NCBI RefSeq assembly: GCF_003254395.2
Contig: NC_037652.1
Coordinates: 7,422,001-7,486,000 of the forward strand
Length of the DNA stretch: 64,000 nt
Origin: Apis mellifera
Lineage: Eukaryota > Arthropoda > Insecta > Hymenoptera > Apidae
Reading direction: 5' to 3'
Shown piece after piece: positions 50,989 through 62,420 of the stretch. Position 1 is the first letter of the stretch, and each line of letters starts with the position of its first letter. The notes beneath the pieces are model-generated. The model was not told the DNA's origin and searched no databases. It worked only from the letters and a program-made list of their open reading frames with translations. Made by a program: the position numbers and the translations under genes.

Positions 50989-52271
50989 TCATTGAATCGA
51001 TCTAATTTTATTTTTAATCCATCCCAGCAGATCGATCACGTTGGTGTAGACGCCAGGCGAGTCTTGTACACCACATTCGTAGCCCCACGAAGTTATACCG
51101 ATTACAGTGAAATTATTAACCAGTGGACCACCGGAATCACCCTATTATAAAATCAATGATGACTTGGTCAGAATGGATTTTTCAAAAATTTTCGACGATT
51201 TTTATCAATTATTAGAAATAAATTATAATTTACTTTACACGCATCTTTCCCTCCTTGCGAGAATCCGTAACAGACTTGACGCTCTGTTACCTCGTATCTG
51301 CCTTTATAGTCCTTTACGCACTTTCTTCGCTTCACTTTCGGCACGATAACGTATTGCAGCTTTTCCGACAACATCGGATCGAAATCCTATATAATTTCTA
51401 TCCCTCTTAGTTACAGTTTCGTTCTTTTTTTTTTTTAAAATTATTCTTTACGAAACGACGAACTTACGATAAAGTAACCCCAACCGGCAATTAAACCCCA
51501 ATCCGTGTTAAAATTATTAACATTTTCAGGCAATTTGACGGGTTGCGTCTTGTTGTTAAAATCGAACGGCGGATAGACTTTGAATACGGCAATGTCGTAA
51601 TCGTTGTTCCGATCGTTATATTTTTCGTGGTAAGAAAATGCCGTCACGTTGTGAATAATTCCACCGAAATCGTGCCTGTTTGATCCGCTACGGACGCTGA
51701 GCGAAACTGAGGGATTATCGACAAATCTGTTGAATCAATTGCATTAAATATAATAAAACGGAGAGTAGAAGGCTTGATCTTAAAAAAAATTTCTTACGGA
51801 GTAACGCAATGAGCGGCGGTTAATCCCCATTCTTTGTTAATGATAGCAGCGCCGCATGCGTGATTATTATTTACTCTGTACGATAACTGTTATAAACAAT
51901 AATTTTATTAATTTTCTTCTCTTATATATATACGAGAGAGAGACCTTTTCTTTTTTTTCTAATCTAAAAAAAAAAAAAAAATGAAAATAGATACAATTAC
52001 TTGCCATGTATGGAACATTCGTGATGTTGATAAATGCTCCGTCGACGATTCGATCTTCCGAGGAAAGTTTCTGCTCGCTCGTTCTCACTAAGAAGATATT
52101 CGAAAACTTCGTCAAATAATTGTTTTTATAAATTTCATTTACACCGCTTTTCCCGCTTTTGTATAATACGAAACTAGATTTTTTTGTTTGTCACGTTAAA
52201 GTGTTCGCGAAAATAGAATACTCACATCCGAGAAATAAAAGGAAAATTTTGTAGAAAAGAAATTCATCCAT
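50989..52271 (-). CDS. Trypsin-like serine protease, frame clash between exons 2 and 3
   Basis: Exons from right to left: 52226-52271 (signal peptide MDEFLFYKIFLLFLG), 52001-52087, 51798-51886, 51468-51726, 51234-51386, 50989-51141. Features are a RIVDG activation site, GLTAAHC (catalytic His), NDYDIAVF (Asp), GGKDACKGDSGGP (Ser and the trypsin-type specificity Asp six residues before it) and a C-terminal SWGYECG block. Five junctions agree in phase. At the exon 2/3 junction exon 2 leaves in phase 1 (ATG GCA A|gt), but exon 3 is open only in phase 0 (TTA TCG TAC). The exons sum to 787 bases, not a multiple of three. It is either a pseudogene, a sequence error or non-canonical splicing. The protein is otherwise complete and secreted. 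Confidence 0.8.
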
Positions 52272-52336
52272 ATCGAATGTAGTTTACGTGTTCGAAAATA
52301 ACCAACGTTGAGTGAACTTTGCATGCCAATCGCGCA

Positions 52337-52346
52337 AATATATCGT
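52337..52346 (-). promoter_or_regulatory. Possible TATA element of the 51-kb protease
   Basis: On the minus strand gatatatttg lies about 70 bases upstream of the ATG, with gttcactc about 30 bases downstream of it as a possible start site. This is a weak motif call supported mainly by position. Confidence 0.35.
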
Positions 52347-52829
52347 TTCAACTTATCGAAAGATGGAACGACGCTAAGGCATAATTATGCAAGAATTTAG
52401 TATACAGCGGTGTAAAATTATAGTATCGTTATCGTAAGATTACGTGTACCAGGATAAATGCACCGACAACACACATTTCATAAACTCGCTGGAAAAAAAC
52501 GTAAAAAACTATTCGATACGATACGATACGATATTCGTTCGACGCGTCGAACGTGGCGACATATCGAACTCGAACTTTTTTTCGCGGTAAATTTCTCGGT
52601 TTAATTTTTCGATCAACGTTAATTATTTAATTGGGAATTAGCAATTATAAAATTCTTTACAGGTTGAGTCGAAAGAAAAATAAGATTGAAAATATTTATA
52701 GTCGAAACAGTGTAACGAGATCGAAGAGTAAAAAAAAACTAGTGCGAATTTTAGATAAAAGCCAATCGTTTCGCGAAACAATAGTTCTAGCAGCAGAAGA
52801 GGTGTCGAATGATTCGTTAGTTTCGTTGG

Positions 52830-53179
52830 TTCACGATAGTTCGGCGGTGCGTCGGTCTGGTGTCTAGTGAGCCGGCTGGTCGAGGGGTGGCGGTGTAGTA
52901 GTATCGCGCCGAAACAACCCTCAGTCTAAAAGTTATCGCGGTCGGGTGTGTGTCTCTCTGTTGACGTCTTTCTGTGCGACTATTTTCCGCATACATTTAT
53001 CTAACTACGTTTCTCTCGATTGTGTTACATCCTGGACTTGATCTCGGATGGCCTTCCCGAATCTCACAGTGCGGTTCTTTTTCAATCCGACGGATAGAAG
53101 GTCAGGTTAATTTTTGAAACGAATTGACGAATCAGCGACCAAGTTTCTAAACGGACGCGTTACCAGAGAGCATCATTTC
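52830..53179 (+). promoter_or_regulatory. Orphan promoter and candidate non-coding first exon
   Basis: A CpG-rich block (gcggtgcgtcggtctgg, gccggctggtcg) leads to cctcagtcta near 52918, an arthropod-type TCAGT initiator. It continues through GC-balanced sequence to a donor-like catcatttcg|gtgagt at 53179. This looks like a plus-strand 5' exon followed by a long intron whose coding exons lie beyond the window. No partner exon was identified. Confidence 0.4.
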
Positions 53180-54670
53180 GGTGAGTCTTTTGGTCATGTG
53201 CCAAATTTGCATTCGCGAGTGACATAACGGGAATCTTTGAATTTCTGTGCGAAAATGTACACTTGAATTTGTTAATATCGATCAATGTCGCGATACTTTG
53301 ATCCATAATATGTCTTTGCGTGAATGAAAATTATCTTATTCTACGATATAGATATTTCTCTATATCAGAGATTTTTCATGTTTTAAAATCGCATTTTCTT
53401 CGATAATGAAATACATAATACATAAATTTCATGTTGTTGACTCAAATTGTGATTGAATTCGTTAAAACGAAGCCTATGACGCATTTTTCATTTCAACTAT
53501 TATATATACTTGTAAGTAAACATAAGAATCATAAGATCATTGAACAATATTCAAAGATTTCATGTTTCAATGAAAAAGAGATCGAGAACGATGCTAAAAA
53601 AAACTTTTTATTAAAATCCTTTTCTAAATTAATTATATTTTCATAATAAGCGTAATTCATAGAATGAGAACAAATCGAATAGATAGAATGGTTATGCGAA
53701 ATAATCTAGTTAGTTTTTGTCTGTGTCAATCGATGTCATTTTAGTTTCATTCGATCGAATTCATTTGGATCTCGAGAAAGTCTTTCGATCTTAAACGTTT
53801 CGATATTTCATCGATATTATTATTCGATATTTGATCAGCCATATTGAATCGATACTTATCGAATTGTTTATCAAACGTCAAGCAAATATTTAAAATATAT
53901 ATATATTAATATATACCGATATTTGTCGTGTGTTAAATTTCTTTTTTAATATCTTTTTCTTAAAGTTTAAAATTTTAATTACATTTCCGTCTAATTCGTT
54001 GTTAAAGATAACCTTGAAATTAAACGTCATTCGGATTTTTTAATGTTTCGTTTCTATATAAACTTCAAACGTATAGTAACATTTTTGTTCATACACTGTT
54101 ATGAACATAGTCACGCTACCCGAAATAAATTAATCGAACATATAAACTAAAATGATCGCAAGCCAATATTTTGTGATATAGAGTAAGCATAGTATTGCTT
54201 AGCGTTAAGAAGTTCGTATGTTATGACATCATTTCTATCGCAATTTGTTTTGATTCCGAACAAAATAAATGCGAAACGATTATTTCGGTTCCTTAACAAT
54301 ACGAATATAGAAAAATCGATTATAGTTTTGAAATAGTTTTAAAAATGCAACGATTTTCAACTATCATTTAACTAAATTGTGCATTTGAAAAGTTTTGTTG
54401 TTTTGAAAATATGAACGCGAAAATATAATTGATCATATATATTTGTTACGCGAATCAGGTTATTAAATTAGGTTAGGTTAGAATTTAATCCGATCGTTAA
54501 GAAATTTTTTTTATGATTCTTAGGAAACTTTGTCGGAAAGAAGACGTACCGTGTAGGTGTAGGATTAAATAAGGAGTTAACAAGCTACAAAGAACAGTGT
54601 AAGTAGATGTATATCGAAGGTCGATGGACACAGTTCATATTTGTAGTTTTATAAAACACATACGATCGAG

Positions 54671-54722
54671 CCTCGCTCGAGGACACTCGAGAATACTCGA
54701 GGATACCCGAGGATACTCGAGC
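54671..54722. repeat. Short tandem repeat, ~10-base unit CTCGAGGATA
   Basis: About five imperfect copies (ctcgaggaca, ctcgagaata, ctcgaggata, cccgaggata, ctcgag), each with the CTCGAG palindrome or a variant. Confidence 0.8.
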
Positions 54723-57004
54723 CACGCAGGGCTTGCTTCCTTCGATATTAAGCACGTACGCGATTAATTACATTTTCAAAGATGAAATTTTCAGTGAGTC
54801 GTCAGTGATGTTGTGCCACGTGCATGCATATTCATTTACACATGTATATCGCATCGACTTTGTCAATTTTACGTGTGTTGCAACCTTATGAAAAGATTGT
54901 CCTCGTATATATTATCGATACGTGTAAAAACGATATTCAGCTTTCTATAGCTAGAAAGACAACAAGCACGTCGCGTCCTCCTGTTTTATATTTGATGCAA
55001 TTATTTATTCGATGCGACATATTTTCAATATGTACGTAGAATAAGTTTTTCATATAAAAGATTTTTATTCTTGACAATAATTCATTTACGATGAAATTGG
55101 ATTCGAATGAAATTGGAAGATAATAATTAAGAACGGAAGTTAGGTTAGGTAGGATTGTAGGAATGTTTCGAGAAAGTTGATCCTATTGGGGTTGGCACGC
55201 GCTTCTAGTGTCGAGGTCAAAAGTTCACACGCTCTCCTACTGACCAAACTATGTACATTTCGCCTGTACCGTTTCCTTTTGCTTTCTCCAATTTTTTGCC
55301 CGGAAACAATGGTATGTTAAATGATACGATGCGAGAAAATATTCAATTATCAGAATTTGTTTCCTATTCGATACTTCGATAGAAACAAGTAATCGCTCAT
55401 TCGATGTCTTTATGTCGTATATATTTTTTCTTTTTTCCCTTCTCTTTTATCTTTTAATGCCACGCTCTTCCATCGCCTTTATAAATATCAAGACCGTCGG
55501 CCTATAAATATTGAAAAGCTTCTATAAATATCGATTAAAAGTGTGTACGTGTGTTAAACTAATATTATACGTTTAACGGTCAATGGGATAATAGAATTCA
55601 AAAAAAAAAAAGAAAAAAAAAAACATTAAGCGTCACGATATCGAAAGTTTTCCTCGAGAACAATTTTCGTCACAGGATGATCTCGTTTTCTCGTTTTTAA
55701 AAATTTAAGAAAAATTTAGTATTTGTATTTTTGTCACGAAGGACGGACACGCACGCGTGAGTTATTATTTAAAGAAAGGAGTGATATATAATCGAAGAGA
55801 GCGTCCCTTTACGCGACATACATATCCTTTACGCGGCTAAGGGGTCGCCGCAAGAAAGATCCGATGTTCAAGGTAAACGTATCGTTTCCTCGCAGGGTAA
55901 TCGCAACTGACCTCGATCGTATCGTCCTCGTTTCCTAGGTTCGATCGTTAATTCCGCGTTGGGGCCAAGCAAACGGTCTAAAAATAATTTATCGACTGGT
56001 CCTTGCTCATGCTTTTCACCGTTTGCTTTCTTGTCTCCTTTCTCTCGTTCGTCGAACTTTGCAACGATCGATCGATTCGAGATACGTTCGATAAATCGAT
56101 CGAAGAATAGATCGAGACACTATCGATACGAGTTATAACGATTCGAATCGTGACTAACCTAACCTTTGTTAAATATACATTCGTAGAAGATTCTCGAAAA
56201 TTATTGTTCCATTTTTGGAAACAAAATTCGCGTTACAAAAAAAAGTTCTCCAATCATTTATCCTCTTCGTGTACACATTTTGTCGCGACACACGAACGAT
56301 TAATGTTGGAAATTTATTTTTTGGCCAGCGTTTCCGATCCTCGCCAGTCGATAATCTCGAATCTCAGACGCGTTTAACCCACATAAAACTGGAACTCCAA
56401 TTCCATTCCAACAAACTTATGAACGTGTACTTCGTTCCGTTGATTGCGCTATTTGTGCAAACTTTGCAAATCTTGCTCGCATCGAGACTCGAGAATCGCG
56501 CGGATGCTCGAACGGTAAATGAAAAAGAAGAATGAAAAAAATAACAAATTGAATCGTACAATCAACGATTATACGAAAGTTGGTTCGGTGACAAAATGAA
56601 AATGAAAATTTTGGCAAATATCTGACCGCTTAATCTTGACGAGTCTCGTTAATCCGTCGATAACATTGCTACTTCGAGGATAATACAGTCTCGAATTAGC
56701 TTGGCCGATGTTTCGAAAATTTAATCGATCATTCCTTGCCCGGTTATTTCACGCCACGACAACGGAACCAGAAATTCCCTTAGAATTCGTTCAGACGATG
56801 TTTCCTCGATGTCTCGGCGACACTCGGTGCAATTTGTTAATGAAAGGCGCGCGCTTTCCCCGTAGTTTCCGACTAGAAGTCCGGGAATAAGGTTAGCGCA
56901 TTAGTCGAGATTGAATCGGGGACCCTGTTTGCCACAGCGAAGGGGGAATTAATTCGACTCGAACCCGTACGCGCGAAACGTTTGTTCGAAAACATTGCAG
57001 CTTC

Positions 57005-58310
57005 GTTGCACGTGTCGCCATACGGAGAAAATTTCCGATTTCGATATATTGGAATAGAACAATTATATTATAGAGCAAATTATATATAAAATATTTTGAA
57101 TTAAACATAACCTCTATATAGAAGAATCTATATAGAATAACCTTTATATATACAAGAAACATAACCTCTATACATATAAGAATAATAGTAGTTACGAGAT
57201 AGAAGAAAAATTCGATATTTCGAATCGAACGAATTTTTTATTATATTTTACGATAACAATCTTTACGTACTGAACAAATCGTTGCATGTGGCGCCACACG
57301 GAGAAAATTTCGGAATAGAACAATATCATATTGTAGAGCAAATTATATACATAAAATATTTTTGAATTAAACACATGGAAGAAACATAACCTACATATAA
57401 GAACAATAGTATTTACGAGGTAAAAGAAAAACTTGATATTTCGAATCGAACGAATTTTTTATTATATTTTACGATAACAATCTTTACGTACTGAACAAAT
57501 CATTGCACGTGTTGCCACATGGAGAAAATTTCCGATTTCGATATATCGGAATGGAACAATATTATATTATAGAGCAAATTATATATATAAAATATTTTGA
57601 AATATAACCTCTATATAGAAGAATTTATATAGAATAACCTTTATATATACAAAAAACATAATCTCTATACATATAAGAATAAGAAGAATAAGAAGAAAAT
57701 AGTAATTACGAGATAGAAGAAAAATTTGATATTTCGAATCGAACGAATTTTTTATTATACTTTACAATAACAATCTTTACTGAACAATACTGAACAAATC
57801 GTTGCATGTGGCGCCACACGAAGAAAATTTCGGAATAGAACAATATATTGTAGAGTAAATTATATACATAAAATATTTTTGAACACATAGAAGAAACATA
57901 ACTTCTGTACATATAAGAACAATAGTATTTACGAGGTAAAAGAAAAATTTGATATTTCGAATCGAACGAATTTTTTATTATATTTTACGATAACAATCTT
58001 TACGTATTGAAGAAATCGTTGCACGTGTCGTCACATGGAGAAAATTTCCGATTTCAACATATTGGAATAGAACAATTATATTATAGAGCAAATTATATAT
58101 ATAAAATATATATATATAAAATATTTTGAATTAAACATAACCTCTATATAGAAGAACCTATATAGAATAACCTTTACATATAGAAGAAACATAACCTCTA
58201 TACATATAAGAACAATAGTACTTACGAGGTAAATAAAAAAAAATTTGATATTTCGAATCAAAACGAATTTTTTATTATATTTTACGATAACAATCTTTAC
58301 ATACTGAACA
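57005..58310. repeat. Tandem repeat with alternating long and short units
   Basis: Five copies start at about 57005, 57281, 57502, 57801 and 58018, each with gttgcacgtg/gttgcatgtg followed by agaaaattt. Unit lengths alternate: 276, 221, 299 and 217 bases. Long units carry ttccgatttcgatatat and an extra ctatatagaag block; short units carry ggcgccaca and ttcggaatagaac. Every unit includes atttcgaatcgaacgaattttttattatat and ends tttacgtactgaacaaatc or similar. The array ends about 180 bases before the stop codon of the protease at 58496. Confidence 0.9.
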
Positions 58311-58495
58311 AAAAGAAGAAAAAAAACATACGAGAATAAAATTCACAAGATATTACTTACAACGATATTAAGAGAAAATCGATATTTCTAATTGAACGAG
58401 TGCCTTTCTTTCTTTTATTTTTGAAATTTTTCGCGCAACAAAGAACGTTTTACACAGAAGAAAGGGCGGAAGAAGCTTTTATCGCGGAACCACTT

Positions 58496-61250
58496 TCACA
58501 CCGTGATTCCGGTCTTGGAGGCGATCCAATCGCTGAAGGCGGCGACTTCGGTGTGGACGCCTGGGTATCCGGGCCTTGCGCAGCCGTAGCCCCAAGAGAC
58601 GAGGCCCGCGAGACGGCCGTTGATGGTCATCGGACCGCCCGAATCACCTTGGCAGGCGTCTTTCCCACCCTCGGGCACGGCGGCGCATATCTGGCCGAAA
58701 GGGAGGCCCCCGTACGATTTGTAGGCTTCGTCGCACGAGCTCTTGGAAACGATCGGCACTGTGACTGTTTGAAGTATCTCGGCCGTGCCACCGCCCTCCA
58801 TGACCGAGCCCCATCCAGTGATGACCGCGCCGACACCCGCCACGGATTCCTCGTTCTGCTTGAACAGTTGGACGGGTTGGCGGGTCGCGTCCAACTTGAA
58901 CGGAGTCTTCACCCTCAACACGGCCACGTCGTTCTCGGGCACGCCGTAACGGTTCGTATAGTATTTCTCGTGCACGATTATCTCGGCAACGCCGTGGGTA
59001 CTCCCGCCCGAGGATTTGGTCGCGGTTCCAGCGCGGACCGTGAGCCACTCGGCCGGGTAGGACATGCAGTGGGCGGCCGTCACCACCCACTCGTTCGAGA
59101 TGATGCTCCCGCCGCAGAAACCGAAGCCGAAACTCTGAAGGGATACCTGGTGGGGCACCTCCTCGATCCGCGCGTCCGTACCGCCGATTATCTGCCCGGT
59201 CGGGGTGAGGGGGTTCAACACAGGTTTCGACATCGGGCTCGCTAACGGAACGTTTTCTTTTTCAGAAACGAGAAATGCGTTTGAACGATGAAGAGAGTGT
59301 GGTGATGAGAGGTAATGCGGAGGTAACTTAGGAGAAGGGAAAATACAAGATCTTGTCTTGGTCTTGGTACAGAGAAGAGAATTAAATTGAGAAGAGGAAG
59401 AGGTTGAATTTTGAATTAACATTCTTTTTTGAAAATTTGAACATTTGGAGAATTGAAGATATAGTTAATTAGTTTGTTGAAGAAAAATAAGATTCGTCTT
59501 GATACAGAGGAGAATTAAATTGAGAAGAGGAAGAAGTTGAAATTTAAATTAACATTCTTTTTTGAACATGAAAAATGTGAGTATTTGGAGAAGTAAAGAT
59601 ATAGTAAGTAACTAGTTTACCTATATCTTGAGAAAAATAAGATTCATCTTAGTAGAGAAGAATTAAATTAAGAAGAGGAAAAAGTTGAAATTTGAACTAA
59701 CATTCTTTTTTGAACATGAAAAATGTGAGTATTTGGAGAATTAAAGATATATATGTAACTGTTTATTGGAGAAAAATAAGAATCATCTTGATATAGGAAA
59801 AAATTAAAATTAACAAGAGGAAGAAGTTGAAATTTGAACTAACATTCTTTTTTGAACATGAAAAATGTGAGTATTTGGAGAAGTAAAAATGTAGATAACT
59901 AGTTTATCTATATCTTGAGAAAAATAAAATTCATCTTGGTATAGACAAGAATTAAATTAAGAAGAGGAAAAAGTTGAAATTTGAACTAACATTCTTTTTT
60001 GAACATGAAAAATGTGAGTATTTGGAGAATTAAAGATATATATAACTGTTTATTGGAGAAAAATAAGAATCATCTTGATATAGAAAAAAATTAAAATTAA
60101 CAAGTTGAAATTTGAACTAACATTCTTTTTTGAACATGAAAAATGTGAGTATTTGGAGAAGTAAAAATATAGGTAACTAGTTTACCTATATCTTGAGAAA
60201 AACAAAATTCATCTTGGTTTAGAGAAGAATTAAATTAAGAAGAGGAAAAAGTTGAAATTTGAACTAATATTCTTTTTTGAACATGAAAAATGTGAGTATT
60301 TGGAGAATTAAAGATATAAATAATTGTTTATTAGAGAAAAATAATATAGAAAAGAATTAAATTGAAAAGAGGAAGAAATTAATTTTTTTTTTGAAGATGC
60401 AAAATATGAATATTTGGAGAATTAAAGATATAGATTACTATTTACTGGAGAAAAATAAGATTCATCTTGATATAGAAGAGAATTAAATTGAGAAGAGGAA
60501 GAAATTGAATTAATTTTTTTTTAAAGATGCAAAATATTTGGAGAATTAAAGATATAGATAACTATTTACTGGAAAAAAAACAAGATTCATCTTGGTATAG
60601 AGAAGAATTAAATTAAAAAGAGAAAGAAGTTGAATTAATTCTTTTTTAAACGTGAAAAATGTGAATATTTGGAAAATTAAAGATTATAGATAACTATTTA
60701 CTGGAGAAAAACAAGATTTATATTAGTATAGAGAAGAATTAAATTAATAAGAGGAAGAAGTTGAATTAACATTCTTTTTTAAACATTTGAACATAGAATT
60801 AAAAATATAGTTTACTGAAGAAAAACAAGAGTCATCTTGGTATAGGGAAGAATTGAATTAAGAAGTGGAAGAAGTTAAATTAACATTCCTTTTGAACATG
60901 AAAAATTTGAACATTTGGAGAATTAAAAATCTAATTAATTAGTTTATTGAAGAAAAACAAGATTCATCTTGGTGTAGAGAAGAATTAAATTAAAAAGTGG
61001 AAGAAGTTAAATTAACATTCTTTCTTGAACATGAAAACTTTAATATTGAAGATAATTTAGTTATTGAAGAAAAACAAGATTCATCTTGATTTTAAGAGAG
61101 GAGGTATACAGAAGGATTAAATAAAGAGAGAAATCGAATGTTAAAGTTTTTAAACCAAATATTGCTTAGAAAAGTATAATAACAATTGAGAATGAAACAA
61201 TTACCTGCCGCAATGGCGACTAGTGTCAATAAATTCAGTTTGCCGTACAT
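58496..61250 (-). CDS. Trypsin-like serine protease (GC-rich, minisatellite intron)
   Basis: Two exons, 61205-61250 (signal peptide MYGKLNLLTLVAIAA) and 58496-59241, give 263 residues. After a short propeptide the mature chain would start IIGGTDA at residue 33, preceded by Gly-Gln. The catalytic triad is complete: His73 (TAAHC), Asp120 (NDVAVL) and Ser216 (GDSGGP). Asp210 in KDAC predicts cleavage after Lys or Arg. The coding exon is strikingly GC-rich with mostly G or C at third positions, in contrast to the protease at 51 kb. It is probably a secreted digestive-type protease. The acceptor (ccgttag) was chosen because it keeps the frame and joins the signal peptide. The 1.96-kb intron is filled by a tandem repeat. 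Confidence 0.92.
59419..61085. repeat. Intronic minisatellite, ~112-150-base unit, ~13 copies
   Basis: The marker attcttttttgaacatgaaa, or a variant, recurs at about 59421, 59553, 59702, 59843, 59991, 60122, 60269, 60381, 60511, 60638, 60771, 60883 and 61016. Spacings range from 112 to 149 bases. Units also share atttggagaattaaagatat, gagaaaaataagattcatct and agaagaattaaattaagaag. Central copies (59553-60269) are the most alike, and copies diverge toward both ends. The array fills nearly all of the protease intron. Confidence 0.92.
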
Positions 61251-61298
61251 CTTGTCCCAATTCGGATCGAACTGTTGTCTTTTCCTAAAATTCGTATC

Positions 61299-61307
61299 CT
61301 ATTTATA
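61299..61307 (-). promoter_or_regulatory. TATA box of the 58.5-61.25 kb protease
   Basis: TATAAATAG on the minus strand lies about 50 bases upstream of the start codon, with acagttcg about 30 bases downstream as a plausible start site. This gives a 5' UTR of roughly 25 bases, typical of a strongly regulated insect digestive gene. Confidence 0.65.
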
Positions 61308-62420
61308 CGAAAATGAATATCGGGCTTAATCCGAATATCTCGTGCAAAATGTGTTATCCATCGATAAGTGGGCTATTACACAAAAAAAGCTAGATTAAAT
61401 ATTCGTAAATCCATTGCTCTCTGCGAGGATTTATTGTACGAAATTGATCGATGTATCTGCCGTACCGACAGATACCTCTCCTCTTCTTTCTTTATCGCGA
61501 CCGATAAAATCTTCGACAGAATCAATGAATTCATATTCAATCGAAATATTCAAATAAAGAAATCTAAGATGTGTATGAAAAATGGAACGACACATACACA
61601 CACACACGTACGACAAATCATTGTGATATATTCTTTTTTTATATTATCATCGCTATCTCAAATGCATTCGATTCCTGAAATGAAAATCATTAATTATCAC
61701 TTGATACGTTCGAAATCGCGGCAATTGGATAATTGGCTTGGTATTTCCAACGCATTGCAGACGTCTCTTATCGCGGATTATATCGCGCGTTGAAATTTTT
61801 ACGATAGTTGCTCGTTCAGCTCGAGATCAGATTCATATAAATCTGTTCTAACATAATTGCAAGTCTATCGCAAACCTTTCTTTATCACGTTTAGATTAAT
61901 TGTTAAACTTCCACCAAAAAAATTATATTTAACACGTTGACTGCTGCGTCACTCATATTCGCTTATTTGACTACTTGTAAAGAATCTTTGTAGGCGTTTG
62001 GAAAAATATTCTATATATTAAAACTATTTATTATATACTATATATTATTTATTAAACGATAATAGAATATTTCGAGAAAAAATGTAGGAAACAATTTCCA
62101 ATTTGAAAAGGGTATCAATATCAAAAATTCTTCCATAGATAAATACGAAAAATTTTTATTTAGTTTTATTTAGTTTATACAATTTTTATTTACACGCTAT
62201 AATTAATATACTTTTTACACATATACATATATATACAATTGTCTCATCTTGAAATCGACTTTTTAAAATTACATTACCATACTTCGAAAATTACTTAACC
62301 TTAAAACTTAACGTTCTACCGATAAGAATAGAAAGAATCATTTCGCCCGATCGAGTTAATCCTTTAAGCAGTATCCTTCATCGCCAATTCCAAACGTGCC
62401 AAAGTATCCAAATTTTCGTG
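61308..62420. other. Spacer between two proteases
   Basis: Upstream regulatory region of the 58.5-61.25 kb protease and 3' flank of the next one. A (CA)n-like tract lies near 61591-61608 and a TATA-rich run near 62220. No gene was recognised; the 141-codon frame at 61368 has no family features. Confidence 0.5.

Larger units (their letters stand above)
52272..57000. other. Non-coding interval with promoter-like segment
   Basis: No protein-coding gene was recognised. The stretch is richer in CpG than the left half of the window. It contains a promoter-like block at 52750-53180, a GATAC repeat near 52513-52535, short TTAGG runs near 54469 and 55141, a 10-base CTCGAGGATA-type repeat at 54671-54722, and many ATCGAT-rich stretches at 55900-56130. 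Open frames of 60-106 codons here show no family features. Confidence 0.45.

Noticed and set aside
52631..52867. 78-codon frame next to the orphan promoter
   Set aside because: Lies upstream of the apparent initiator and has no family features; most likely chance.
54469..54482. TTAGG repeats, the insect telomere unit
   Set aside because: Only two full units here, and one or two near 55141; too few for telomeric DNA and common by chance in bee sequence.
58400..59245. 281-codon plus-strand open frame
   Set aside because: It is exactly antisense to the GC-rich protease exon; its length follows from the high GC content, and it has no start context or family motif.
61368..61793. 141-codon plus-strand frame between two proteases
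   Set aside because: Contains a CA/TH low-complexity tract, lies in a probable promoter region and shows no conserved motif.
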